A stretch of 15,796 nucleotides of DNA, from contig JASHWA010000285.1 of NCBI GenBank assembly GCA_030044325.1, positions 1-15,796 of the forward strand. The letters run 5' to 3'. The notes under the pieces are model-generated. The model was not told the origin of the DNA. It worked only from the letters and a program-made list of their open reading frames with translations, and searched no databases. This DNA is from Bryobacteraceae bacterium (lineage in GTDB: Bacteria; Acidobacteriota; Terriglobia; Bryobacterales; Bryobacteraceae). Below, in pieces: positions 7,138 to 14,053 of this stretch. Made by a program: the position numbers and the translations under genes. Each line of letters begins with the position of its first letter. Position 1 is the first letter of the stretch.

Positions 7138-9078
7138 ATGCCGGCATACGATCGCTCCAGGGTGCGGGATGCGCGGCGCATTCCGGCGCGGCTCAAAATC
7201 GCCGGAGTCCTGCTGCTGCTGGCCGCCCTGCTCGAGTTCATCGGAGTGCACTTCAATTCGAAACCGTATCTGACCGCCGCGCCCTCCACCCGGCGCGCGT
7301 CCGAACGTTACTCGCGGATGTGGTTCGATCTCGCCGACGACCTGGTGGGCGCGCGCGAGCAGGATTCGCGCCTGGTGATCGAGCGCTGGCCCGGCACCAA
7401 CGCGGCGGGGACCTGGCGCTTCGACGTTCCCGCGAATGCGCTGTGGACCATGGCCGCCGACAGCTCGCGCGTGGCGTGGATTTCCGGCCAGACGCTGCAC
7501 TCCCAATCGACCGCCGGCGGCAACGGAATCGAGATCGCGCTCGATCATCAGCCGATCGCGGCCTCTATGACCTCCAATGCATCGATTACCGTGGTTTTCG
7601 ACGATTTCTGGGTGGGGCGTTGGGACGCGGCGACGGGAAGCCTGCTGGACAAATGGCAAGGTCCCGTGCCCAGCGAGCGCGCCGCGGCGGAAGGGGATTA
7701 TCTGGCCTTCGCTTCGATTGAGGACGCCTCGCTGCGCGTCTTCGCGCTTCAGAACAAGCGATGGACCCAGGTGCAGCGGTCGCTGCTGCCCGAGCTTCCG
7801 GAACGCATCGTGATTCCCGCGCCGAGCGTGGCCGGGACTCTCGCCGACGGCCGGCTGCGGGTCGCCGGGATTACGCGCAGCAGTCCGGGCGCGATCCGGT
7901 CGGTTGCCGCGCACAATTACGACGTGATCGCCGCGGGCGACTTCGACGGAATCTACGTGCTTCCGCAGGAGGGCGAGTATTACCGGCTGGGCGACGCCGG
8001 GCGCGGCTCGGTGGTCGCGGCGGGGGAAACGCACGCCGCGGTGAGCGGACCGGAGGGAGCGACGCTGCTCGCGCTCGGCTCGGAAAACCGGCTTACGCCC
8101 ACGGGACGGAATTTCTCGTTTGGGGGATTGGGCGTCCTTTTGCTCGCCCTAATCATCGCCGCGGGACCGCTGCTGCTGCGCGCGATTTCGATGGCATTTG
8201 AGCGGCGTGAACGTCAGGTCCAGCAGCGCGGCGTTCCCGGAACGCTCACGCCTCCGCCGGTGGAACTGATCAACGCCTGCGCGAGCGGCCGCCTGATTTT
8301 GTGGGCCGGCGCGGGTCTCAGCGCGCAATCCGGCTTCCCGTTGCGCAACGCGTTTATTCGCACGCTGCTTGAGAGCGCGATACTGGAATTCGCCAGCGCC
8401 GCGCAGGCGCGCAGGCTTCGCACTCTGTATCAATCCGGAACGCCGGAAGGGGCGTTGAACGAGCTCGCTTCCGCGGCATCCCATCGCGGCGCGCTGATTT
8501 CGCATTTCACGGCGATTTACGCGCGTTTCGCGGCGCCCTCGCGTGCGCATGAGCTGCTGGCGGAGCTGAATCTCGATTCCGCGATCACCACCAATTACGA
8601 CGTTCTTCTCGATCAGACGCGGGCAGCGTGGGCGCAGAACATCCGCACGCTCGAGTCATCCAGCCTCGGCGGCCGGTGCCTGTTGAAGCTGTATGGCCTG
8701 CTGAGCGAACCGGCAGGCGTCCGGCTCTCGCGCGCGGAGTTCGAGTCGGCGCTCTCGCGGCCCTCCTCGGCTCTGGTGCGCGAGCTTGTGGCGGCGCGGC
8801 CGGTGCTGTTCCTGGGGTGTTCGCTGGAAGGATTATTAGCCGATCTGGCGTGGATGGGCGCGCCTGAAGACGGCGTGCGCGAGATGCGATTCGCGATCGC
8901 CGGGGTTTCCGCGGGATGGGAAAAAACGGCCAACGAGCTCGCGCGCAAGCATGGCATTCGCGTTCTGGCGTGTTCAGAGGATCGAATCGGGGCGGCGCTC
9001 GCGCCGTTCCTGCAAGTGCTGGCGCGCGGCGTGAGCGAACGCATGAAAGGGGAGCTCCGCGCCGCCAGCAACGCGTGA
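7138..9078 (+). CDS. Membrane protein: external propeller-like domain, TM, cytoplasmic SIR2-like domain
   Basis: This 646-residue protein has TM1 at about 19-37 after an Arg/Lys-rich N-terminus, a 290-residue external region of repeated short beta-strands resembling a propeller (for example FWVGRWDAATGSLLDKW), TM2 at about 328-350 and an RRER stop-transfer patch. Residues 375-630 are a SIR2_2-type domain: LWAGAGLSAQSGFP (388-401) for the nucleotide, ITTNYDVLLD (483-492) with Asn486, LLKLYGLL (515-522) and PVLFLGCSLEGLLADL (555-570). Such domains in bacterial defence proteins often cleave NAD+ or bind ADP-ribose-type ligands. The histidine usual in the KLHG motif is Tyr519, so NADase activity is doubtful. 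The start is ATG 7138 with GAAGGA only one base away; GTG 7162 is an alternative. Domain calls are firm, overall function unknown. Confidence 0.82.
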   Translation: MPAYDRSRVRDARRIPARLKIAGVLLLLAALLEFIGVHFNSKPYLTAAPSTRRASERYSRMWFDLADDLVGAREQDSRLVIERWPGTNAAGTWRFDVPANALWTMAADSSRVAWISGQTLHSQSTAGGNGIEIALDHQPIAASMTSNASITVVFDDFWVGRWDAATGSLLDKWQGPVPSERAAAEGDYLAFASIEDASLRVFALQNKRWTQVQRSLLPELPERIVIPAPSVAGTLADGRLRVAGITRSSPGAIRSVAAHNYDVIAAGDFDGIYVLPQEGEYYRLGDAGRGSVVAAGETHAAVSGPEGATLLALGSENRLTPTGRNFSFGGLGVLLLALIIAAGPLLLRAISMAFERRERQVQQRGVPGTLTPPPVELINACASGRLILWAGAGLSAQSGFPLRNAFIRTLLESAILEFASAAQARRLRTLYQSGTPEGALNELASAASHRGALISHFTAIYARFAAPSRAHELLAELNLDSAITTNYDVLLDQTRAAWAQNIRTLESSSLGGRCLLKLYGLLSEPAGVRLSRAEFESALSRPSSALVRELVAARPVLFLGCSLEGLLADLAWMGAPEDGVREMRFAIAGVSAGWEKTANELARKHGIRVLACSEDRIGAALAPFLQVLARGVSERMKGELRAASNA

Positions 9079-9108
9079 GCGATCCGCAGCCGTTGTATCG
9101 TAGATTTT

Positions 9109-9627
9109 ATGCGGCTGATTCCGTTGCTCGCGCTCACGCTGGTTGCCCAGGACAAACCGGAAAAGCTGGCGCCCTATTACCCCACGCCGGAAACCATCGT
9201 CGAACGCATGTTGAAACTCGGCGACTTGAAGGCGGGGGAAAAAATGTTCGACCTCGGCTCGGGCGACGGCCGCATCGTCATCATGGCCGCGCAGAAATTC
9301 AAAGCCGACGCGACGGGGGTCGAATTCGACGATTCGCTGTATAAACAGAGCATGGACAAGATCCGGTCGCTGGGTCTTTCCGCGACCGCGCGCATCATTC
9401 ACGGCGACCTGCTAAAGCAGGACTACTCTTCCGCCGATCTTTTGACCGTATACCTGCTTCCCATGTCGAACGACAAGGTAACGCCGATTCTCGAAAAACA
9501 GCTCAAAAAGGGCGCGCGCATCGTCGCGCACGATTTCGAATTTTCGGCGTGGAAGGCCGAAAAGATCGTGGATATCGATGACGACGGCGAAGGCCGGGCG
9601 CATCGTCTGTACCTGTACAGGCGCTGA
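9109..9627 (+). CDS. Class I SAM-dependent methyltransferase, possibly lysine-methyltransferase-like
   Basis: The product is 172 residues. Residues 1-14 are a short hydrophobic leader (MRLIPLLALTLVAQ). PYYPTPETIVERML leads into the Rossmann fold, with SAM motif I MFDLGSGDGRIV (46-57), the acidic end of strand 2 at Glu72 (GVEFDD) and the later strand HGDLLKQDYSSADLLTVYLLP (99-118). The pattern, including the GARIVAHDFEFSAW region (135-148), resembles the small ATPSCKMT/FAM173 lysine methyltransferases, but the substrate is not evident. The leader is odd because SAM is cytoplasmic; it may be a membrane anchor, or translation may start elsewhere. No Shine-Dalgarno is seen. The gene lies 30 bases after the SIR2-like gene and 5 before the kinase, so an operon is likely. 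Confidence 0.8.
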   Translation: MRLIPLLALTLVAQDKPEKLAPYYPTPETIVERMLKLGDLKAGEKMFDLGSGDGRIVIMAAQKFKADATGVEFDDSLYKQSMDKIRSLGLSATARIIHGDLLKQDYSSADLLTVYLLPMSNDKVTPILEKQLKKGARIVAHDFEFSAWKAEKIVDIDDDGEGRAHRLYLYRR

Positions 9628-9632
9628 AGGCG

Positions 9633-10784
9633 ATGGTTCCCTACCGCGGCCGGCTCGCTCTTCGCATCGCACGCATCGCGTTGGCGGGATGCTGCCTGGC
9701 GTGGTACGTGGCGCGCGCCGACGAGCGCTCGGCATCGATGATCGCGGTGCTTTCCGCATATCTGGTGTACGCCGCCGGCGCGATGTTTGAAGTGCGTTTC
9801 GATTCGACCATGCGCGCGCGCATCGCGCTGATCGCCGACACGGCATTTTTCGGATTGTGGATGCTGGCGGCCGGCAAGGGATGGATCGCGTGGCCCTCCT
9901 CGGAATGGATTTCCGCGCTGCTGTGCGCCTACCTGCTCGCCTCGGCGCTGATGCTGCACGACGTGGTGCGCGCCTCGGTGACCTCCGCAGCGGCGCTGAT
10001 TCTGACGCTTCTGTTCGCCCCGCGCGGCGATCTGTCGATGATCTGGGTGGCGCTGGCCTGTGCGGCGCTCACGGTCTCGCTGTCTTTAGAGAAGCTGTAT
10101 CTCGACCGGCGGCTTTCGCACACGCTGCGGCACAACGTGATCATCCGGAGCCAGGCGCAGGGGGCGCGCGAAGCCGAGCGCCAGCGCATCGCCGCCGATT
10201 TTCACGACGGCCCGCTGCAAAGCTTCATCAGCTTTCAGATGCGCCTGGAGATCGTGAAAAAGCTGCTCGCGCGCGACGTCGCCGCCGGAGTGGAAGAGCT
10301 GCGCCAGCTTCAGGATCTGTGCAAAACCCAGGTGGGCGAGCTGCGCAGCTTCGTCCGCAGCATGCGCCCGCCGGACGACGGCGTCAGCCTTCCGGCCTCG
10401 CTCAGCCGGATGGTCGATCAGTTTCAGCGCGAGACCGGAATCACCTCGACCTTCGCTTCGGGCGACCTTCACGACCCGGCCGAGACGGAAGTCTCGCTCG
10501 AGCTTCTGCAAATCGTCCGCGAAACGCTCAACAATATTCAGAAGCACTCCGGCGCCACGCGCATGGCTCTTTCGGTGGGCATGACGGATCACAAGGTGGA
10601 GATCAAGGCGGAAGACAACGGCAGCGGATTTCCATTCAGCGGCGCGTTCAACCTGGATGAGCTCGACATGCTGCGCCTGGGTCCGGCGAGCATCAAGCGC
10701 CGCGTCCGCATGCTCGGCGGGGAATTGCAGGTGGAATCCCGGCCCGGCCACGGCGCCAGTCTGGATATCAAAATTCCGGTCTAA
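9633..10784 (+). CDS. Membrane sensor histidine kinase, NarL/DesK type (HisKA_3), orphan
   Basis: The 383-residue protein starts with four or five hydrophobic segments (about 8-27, 36-53, 62-82, 94-129 and 135-152) with no large external sensor domain. The dimerisation helix has ERQRIAADFHDGPLQSFIS (182-200) with His191 as the phosphorylation site, typical of HisKA_3 kinases. The ATPase domain has the N-box VRETLNNIQKHSG (295-307) and DNGSGF (328-333). It should sense something in or at the membrane and phosphorylate a LuxR-type response regulator; no such regulator lies in this window. GAAGG sits two bases before the ATG. Only five bases separate it from the methyltransferase gene, suggesting co-transcription. 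Confidence 0.9.
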   Translation: MVPYRGRLALRIARIALAGCCLAWYVARADERSASMIAVLSAYLVYAAGAMFEVRFDSTMRARIALIADTAFFGLWMLAAGKGWIAWPSSEWISALLCAYLLASALMLHDVVRASVTSAAALILTLLFAPRGDLSMIWVALACAALTVSLSLEKLYLDRRLSHTLRHNVIIRSQAQGAREAERQRIAADFHDGPLQSFISFQMRLEIVKKLLARDVAAGVEELRQLQDLCKTQVGELRSFVRSMRPPDDGVSLPASLSRMVDQFQRETGITSTFASGDLHDPAETEVSLELLQIVRETLNNIQKHSGATRMALSVGMTDHKVEIKAEDNGSGFPFSGAFNLDELDMLRLGPASIKRRVRMLGGELQVESRPGHGASLDIKIPV

Positions 10785-10793
10785 AATTCCGCC

Positions 10794-10859
10794 ACGAATG
10801 CACACGAATTCACCACACGAATCCTTTATCAGAATACGTGTCTATTCGTGTTTATTCGT
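10794..10859. repeat. Inverted repeat built from acgaat / attcgt words
   Basis: The six-base word acgaat occurs at 10794, 10804 and 10817, and its complement attcgt at 10844 and 10854, with 10-base steps within each arm. The arms 10794-10809 and 10844-10859 are inverted copies at 14 of 16 positions. The element has much lower GC than both flanks. Elements made of acgaat/attcgt units spaced in this way occur between genes in several environmental bacterial phyla, from general recollection. It covers the start codon and signal-peptide codons of the next gene. Confidence 0.6.
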
Positions 10860-11808
10860 CGCCATGCTTCTTTGTGGATGCGGCCGCTACGCCGATTTCG
10901 CCCTGCCGCCGCCGGATCCGAACGGTCCGCGCCCTCCGTTTCGCTGGCAGGCCGATCCGGAACCCGTAATCCCGCGCGAGGGTGCGACTGACGTTTTGAA
11001 TCCCTCCGTGATCCGCTGGCGCGGCGAATATTTGAATCTCTATTCCGAATACGACGGGAAAACCTGGCACACCGCGCTTGCGATTTCGAAAGACGGGGAG
11101 CATTGGGAAAAGCGTGGCCGCGTTCTTTCGCCCGCCGGTTGGGAGGGCGATTCCATTGCGGCCAACGGGAGCGCCCTGGGCTCGGGTGACGAAATTTTCT
11201 ACTGGTATCAGGCCGGCGACCCTCCGCGGATTGCGCTCGCGGAATCGAAGGATGGCGAGCATTGGACGAAAAATCCGCAGCCGGTGCTCGATCCCGGCCC
11301 GTTCGGATCGTTCGATGAGCGGGGCGTCTCCGATCCGTGCGTCATACGCGCCGGCGAGTATTTTTATCTGTTCTACACCGGCCTCGACCGGGCGCGCCGG
11401 CAGCGGCTCGGCATCGCGCGGTCGAAAGACGGCGAGCAATGGGACAAATTGCGAACCAATCCCATCCTCGAAATGGGCGCGCCCGGCGCGTTCGATGAAA
11501 ACGGACTCGGCGAGCCCGCGGTCTGGTCGAGCGGCGGCGAATGGTGGATGCTGTACACCGGCCGCGCCGTCAACGAGCAGCGCCGCATCGGCCTGGCGAA
11601 ATCCTCCGACGGCGCGCATTGGGCGCGCGACCAATCGTTCCAGCCGATCGCAGGCGATCAGCCGTGGGACAAAGAAGTCGTCTGCGACCCCGCTGTCGAA
11701 GTGACGCCCACGGGAATCCGGGTCTGGTTCGGCGGCGGGGACAGGCGAAGCCCGGACCAGAATTTACACGGCCAGATCGGGATCGCGACGCTCGCGGTCA
11801 CCCGCTAG
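10798..11808 (+). CDS. Predicted lipoprotein with five-bladed propeller, GH43/GH32-like
   Basis: From ATG 10798 the product is 336 residues. The N-terminus has arginines, a hydrophobic stretch and LLCGCG with Cys28 as the likely lipidation site. The body has four copies of an S(K/S)DGxxW motif at 97-103, 150-156, 209-215 and 269-275, each after an IALAES- or LGIARS-type strand, as in five-bladed glycosidase propellers (GH43, GH32, GH62, GH130). Acidic residues in LNPSVI, SDPCVI (178-183), LGEPAV (237-242) and CDPAV (297-301) lie where the blades meet and could form the active site. Hydrolysis of plant or microbial glycans outside the cell is plausible but unproven. No Shine-Dalgarno is present and the 5' end is encoded by an inverted repeat. 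The gene starts 13 bases after the kinase. Confidence 0.75.
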   Translation: MHTNSPHESFIRIRVYSCLFVAMLLCGCGRYADFALPPPDPNGPRPPFRWQADPEPVIPREGATDVLNPSVIRWRGEYLNLYSEYDGKTWHTALAISKDGEHWEKRGRVLSPAGWEGDSIAANGSALGSGDEIFYWYQAGDPPRIALAESKDGEHWTKNPQPVLDPGPFGSFDERGVSDPCVIRAGEYFYLFYTGLDRARRQRLGIARSKDGEQWDKLRTNPILEMGAPGAFDENGLGEPAVWSSGGEWWMLYTGRAVNEQRRIGLAKSSDGAHWARDQSFQPIAGDQPWDKEVVCDPAVEVTPTGIRVWFGGGDRRSPDQNLHGQIGIATLAVTR

Positions 11809-11814
11809 AGAGCT

Positions 11815-13350
11815 CTAGTCTCGCTTGGCGACCGCTGAAAAATGGCTTAGCGTCTCGGCGTACGCGGCGATGCCTTTGTACAGCGCTTCTGCGACCTTCT
11901 GGCGATAGTCGGGTTTGCGCAGCAGCGATTCGTCGTTGGCGCTGGTCAGGAATCCGATCTCGGCCAGCACGCTGGGCATTTCGGCGCCGATCAGCACCAC
12001 GAACGGAGCTTTCTTCACCCCGCGATTTTTTCCGCCCGGATTGTTTTTCACCGAAAGCCCGTATAGCGCCGTGTCGATCTTGGCGGCGAATTCGCGCGAT
12101 TCGTCGATCTTGTCCTTGAGCGCGATCTTTTGGAGAACATCTTTCAAATCGAACAGCGTCCGCTGCGATCCCGCGTTCTCGCGCGCGGCGACATCCAGCG
12201 CGGATTTGGACGTGGTGAAGTTCAGATAATACGTCTCGATGCCCGCCACCGAGCGGTACGGCGACGAATTCGCGTGAATCGACAAAAACAGGTCGGCGCG
12301 CGCATCGTTGGCGATCTGGGTCCGCTGCTCGAGCGGAATATAGGTGTCGCCGGTGCGGGTGTAAATCACCTCCGCGTTCAGCCGCTGTTCGAGCAGCGCG
12401 CCCAGGCGCTTGGCCACGTCGAGAACCACGTCTTTTTCGAGAATCCCCGACGCCCCGTGCGTTCCGACATCGTGCCCGCCGTGGCCCGGATCGATCACCA
12501 CGCGGCCCAGCTTGAGCCCCAGCACGCGCGTGAGCGAACGGTCGCCGTTGGAATTACGCTTGGCCGGCGCGGGCGCATCCGCGACCGGCCGTGGCGGCTC
12601 GATCTTCGCGGGTGTCAGGTCCGCGACCGTTTTCGGCTCGGCTTTGGCGGCGAACGACGGCGGCGGAACATAGGGCGGCAGCGGGTGTACCGGCTGATTC
12701 ACCAGCGAATCGGGCGGCTGCGCGATCAGTTGGGGTTTCGGCTGGGGACGCGGCGGATCGGGAATCACCGGGGGCGGCTCGAAGCGTTTGGGCTCGGGTT
12801 TGGGCGGTTCGACTTTCGCGGGTGCTCCTGCCAGCGGAGCTGCGGCCACCAGGTCCGCCGCGACCGTCCGGACCGGCGTTTCGCTTACGTTTTCCGCGCC
12901 GGTGACGCTGCTGGTCGCGGGCGGCGCCGGTTTGTCCTTGAGGCGCACCTCGATCATCAGCCGGGCGGGATTGGCGAGCTGCGATGCGGTGAATTCCGCG
13001 TGCCCTTCGAGATCGAGCACCACGCGCGTCACGCCCGGCTGGGTTTCCGCGATGCGGATCTGCTTGATCAGCGCGTCACTCACCGGAATCACGTGCATCC
13101 CTTTGTTGATCATCGCCGGCTTAGCGCCTTGAATATCGAAAAACAGCCGGTCGGGATTGTCAAGACGGTCGGATTTGTAGTGGAAATCGGAGCTGACTTC
13201 GATCGCCACGCGCGTCACCTCGCCGAGCGACCAGAAGCGTACCGCGGTGACTTTGCCCGGCGCGGAATTCGCGCCCGCGGCGAAACACACGGCGGCGCTG
13301 AATACAACGCCGCATAGCGCTTTATTGCGTTCTGAGATAAAGCCGCCCAT
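11815..13350 (-). CDS. amiC: N-acetylmuramoyl-L-alanine amidase with AMIN domain
   Basis: The 511-residue product has a signal peptide (ERNK, then a hydrophobic stretch to about residue 30), an AMIN domain at about 33-136 that targets such enzymes to the envelope, a 125-residue Pro/Lys/Ala-rich linker (about 141-265) and an Amidase_3 domain from about 280. Zinc ligands are His290 (DPGHGGHD), Glu305 (ILEKDVV) and His359 (SIHANSS); the catalytic glutamate is Glu464 (AEIGFLTS). It cuts the bond between MurNAc and the stem peptide, usually for daughter-cell separation. The frame stays open upstream to 13461, but ATG 13350 is preferred because it places the signal peptide at the N-terminus. This start overlaps the transglycosylase by 29 bases, indicating coupled translation. 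Confidence 0.9.
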   Translation of the reverse strand: MGGFISERNKALCGVVFSAAVCFAAGANSAPGKVTAVRFWSLGEVTRVAIEVSSDFHYKSDRLDNPDRLFFDIQGAKPAMINKGMHVIPVSDALIKQIRIAETQPGVTRVVLDLEGHAEFTASQLANPARLMIEVRLKDKPAPPATSSVTGAENVSETPVRTVAADLVAAAPLAGAPAKVEPPKPEPKRFEPPPVIPDPPRPQPKPQLIAQPPDSLVNQPVHPLPPYVPPPSFAAKAEPKTVADLTPAKIEPPRPVADAPAPAKRNSNGDRSLTRVLGLKLGRVVIDPGHGGHDVGTHGASGILEKDVVLDVAKRLGALLEQRLNAEVIYTRTGDTYIPLEQRTQIANDARADLFLSIHANSSPYRSVAGIETYYLNFTTSKSALDVAARENAGSQRTLFDLKDVLQKIALKDKIDESREFAAKIDTALYGLSVKNNPGGKNRGVKKAPFVVLIGAEMPSVLAEIGFLTSANDESLLRKPDYRQKVAEALYKGIAAYAETLSHFSAVAKRD

Positions 13351-14053
13351 TCCCGTCGGTAAATACTTCGAGCTTCGGGTGCCGCTCCTCCGGTTGCGCC
13401 TGAATGTTTTGAGGCGGCTGTTGAGCCTGCGCGGCTTGTGCCGCCGCCTTGCGCGCCTCATCGTAGCGCCGGCCGACCTTGTCCACGTAATCCCGGGTCT
13501 CGCGATACGGCGGAACGTTGTTGAATTTTTCCACCGCCGCCGGACCCGCGTTGTACGCGGCCAGCGCCAGCCGGTCGTCCTGGTACAAGCCTTGAAGATA
13601 TTTCAAATATTTCACGCCGGCTTCGATATTCTCGCCGGGATCGAAGCTGTCGCTCACCCCCAGCATTTTCGCGGTGGAGGGCATCAGTTGCATCAACCCC
13701 TGGGCGCCTTTGGGCGAAACCGCGTGCGGGTCGTAATCGCTTTCGACCCGGATGAGCGAGTCGACCAGCAGTGGATCGACATCGTGCTTGCGCGCGGCTT
13801 TATCCACCAGATCCGTGATCTCTTTTTGGGGAGGTTTGGGCGTTCTCGGCGCCGCGACCAATCGAACCAGCTTTCCGGTCCGGGGATCGGCGCGCACCAC
13901 CAGCGTTTTCCCGCCGGTAACGGCAGAGGAAGGCTCCGCGGCCGGGATGGGGGAGGCGGCTAGCATGAACGCCGATATTAAAAAACAAATATACACGATT
14001 TTGTTTCCAATGGCTATAGGACCATGCCGGCCGAAGACATACGTTATCATCAT
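13322..14053 (-). CDS. Lytic transglycosylase with SLT (goose-lysozyme-type) domain
   Basis: With ATG 14053 the protein has 243 residues: a basic/hydrophobic leader (NKIVYICFLISAFMLAA, then PIPAAEP), a spacer, an SLT domain and a Gln/Ala/Pro-rich tail. Family motifs are present: IRVESDYDPHAVS with catalytic Glu104, GLMQLMPSTAKMLGV (119 on), and LAAYNAGP (164-171). It cleaves the MurNAc-GlcNAc bond of peptidoglycan with formation of 1,6-anhydroMurNAc. The start is uncertain: ATG 14050 and GTG 13996 are possible, and the frame stays open further upstream only antisense to mobA, which is not credible as coding. Its 3' end overlaps the amidase, so the two wall hydrolases form a transcription unit. 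Confidence 0.88.
   Translation of the reverse strand: MMITYVFGRHGPIAIGNKIVYICFLISAFMLAASPIPAAEPSSAVTGGKTLVVRADPRTGKLVRLVAAPRTPKPPQKEITDLVDKAARKHDVDPLLVDSLIRVESDYDPHAVSPKGAQGLMQLMPSTAKMLGVSDSFDPGENIEAGVKYLKYLQGLYQDDRLALAAYNAGPAAVEKFNNVPPYRETRDYVDKVGRRYDEARKAAAQAAQAQQPPQNIQAQPEERHPKLEVFTDGNGRLYLRTQ

Noticed and set aside
6835..8034. 399-residue open frame on - across nadE and the SIR2-like gene
   Set aside because: Runs antisense to the SIR2-like gene and out of frame in nadE; Arg-rich shadow composition.
7138..10784. Classic Thoeris or other known defence system
   Set aside because: No TIR-domain, ThsA/ThsB-like, Argonaute, HerA or other known partner is present, and no other defence gene is seen in the window.
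11801..11820. CTAGAGAGCTCTAG between lipoprotein and amidase as a bidirectional terminator
   Set aside because: The stem is only 5-6 bp and consists mainly of the two stop codons; no T-runs.
12130..13317. 395-residue open frame on + opposite the amidase
   Set aside because: Arg/Gly-rich shadow without recognisable domains; the amidase frame has all zinc ligands.
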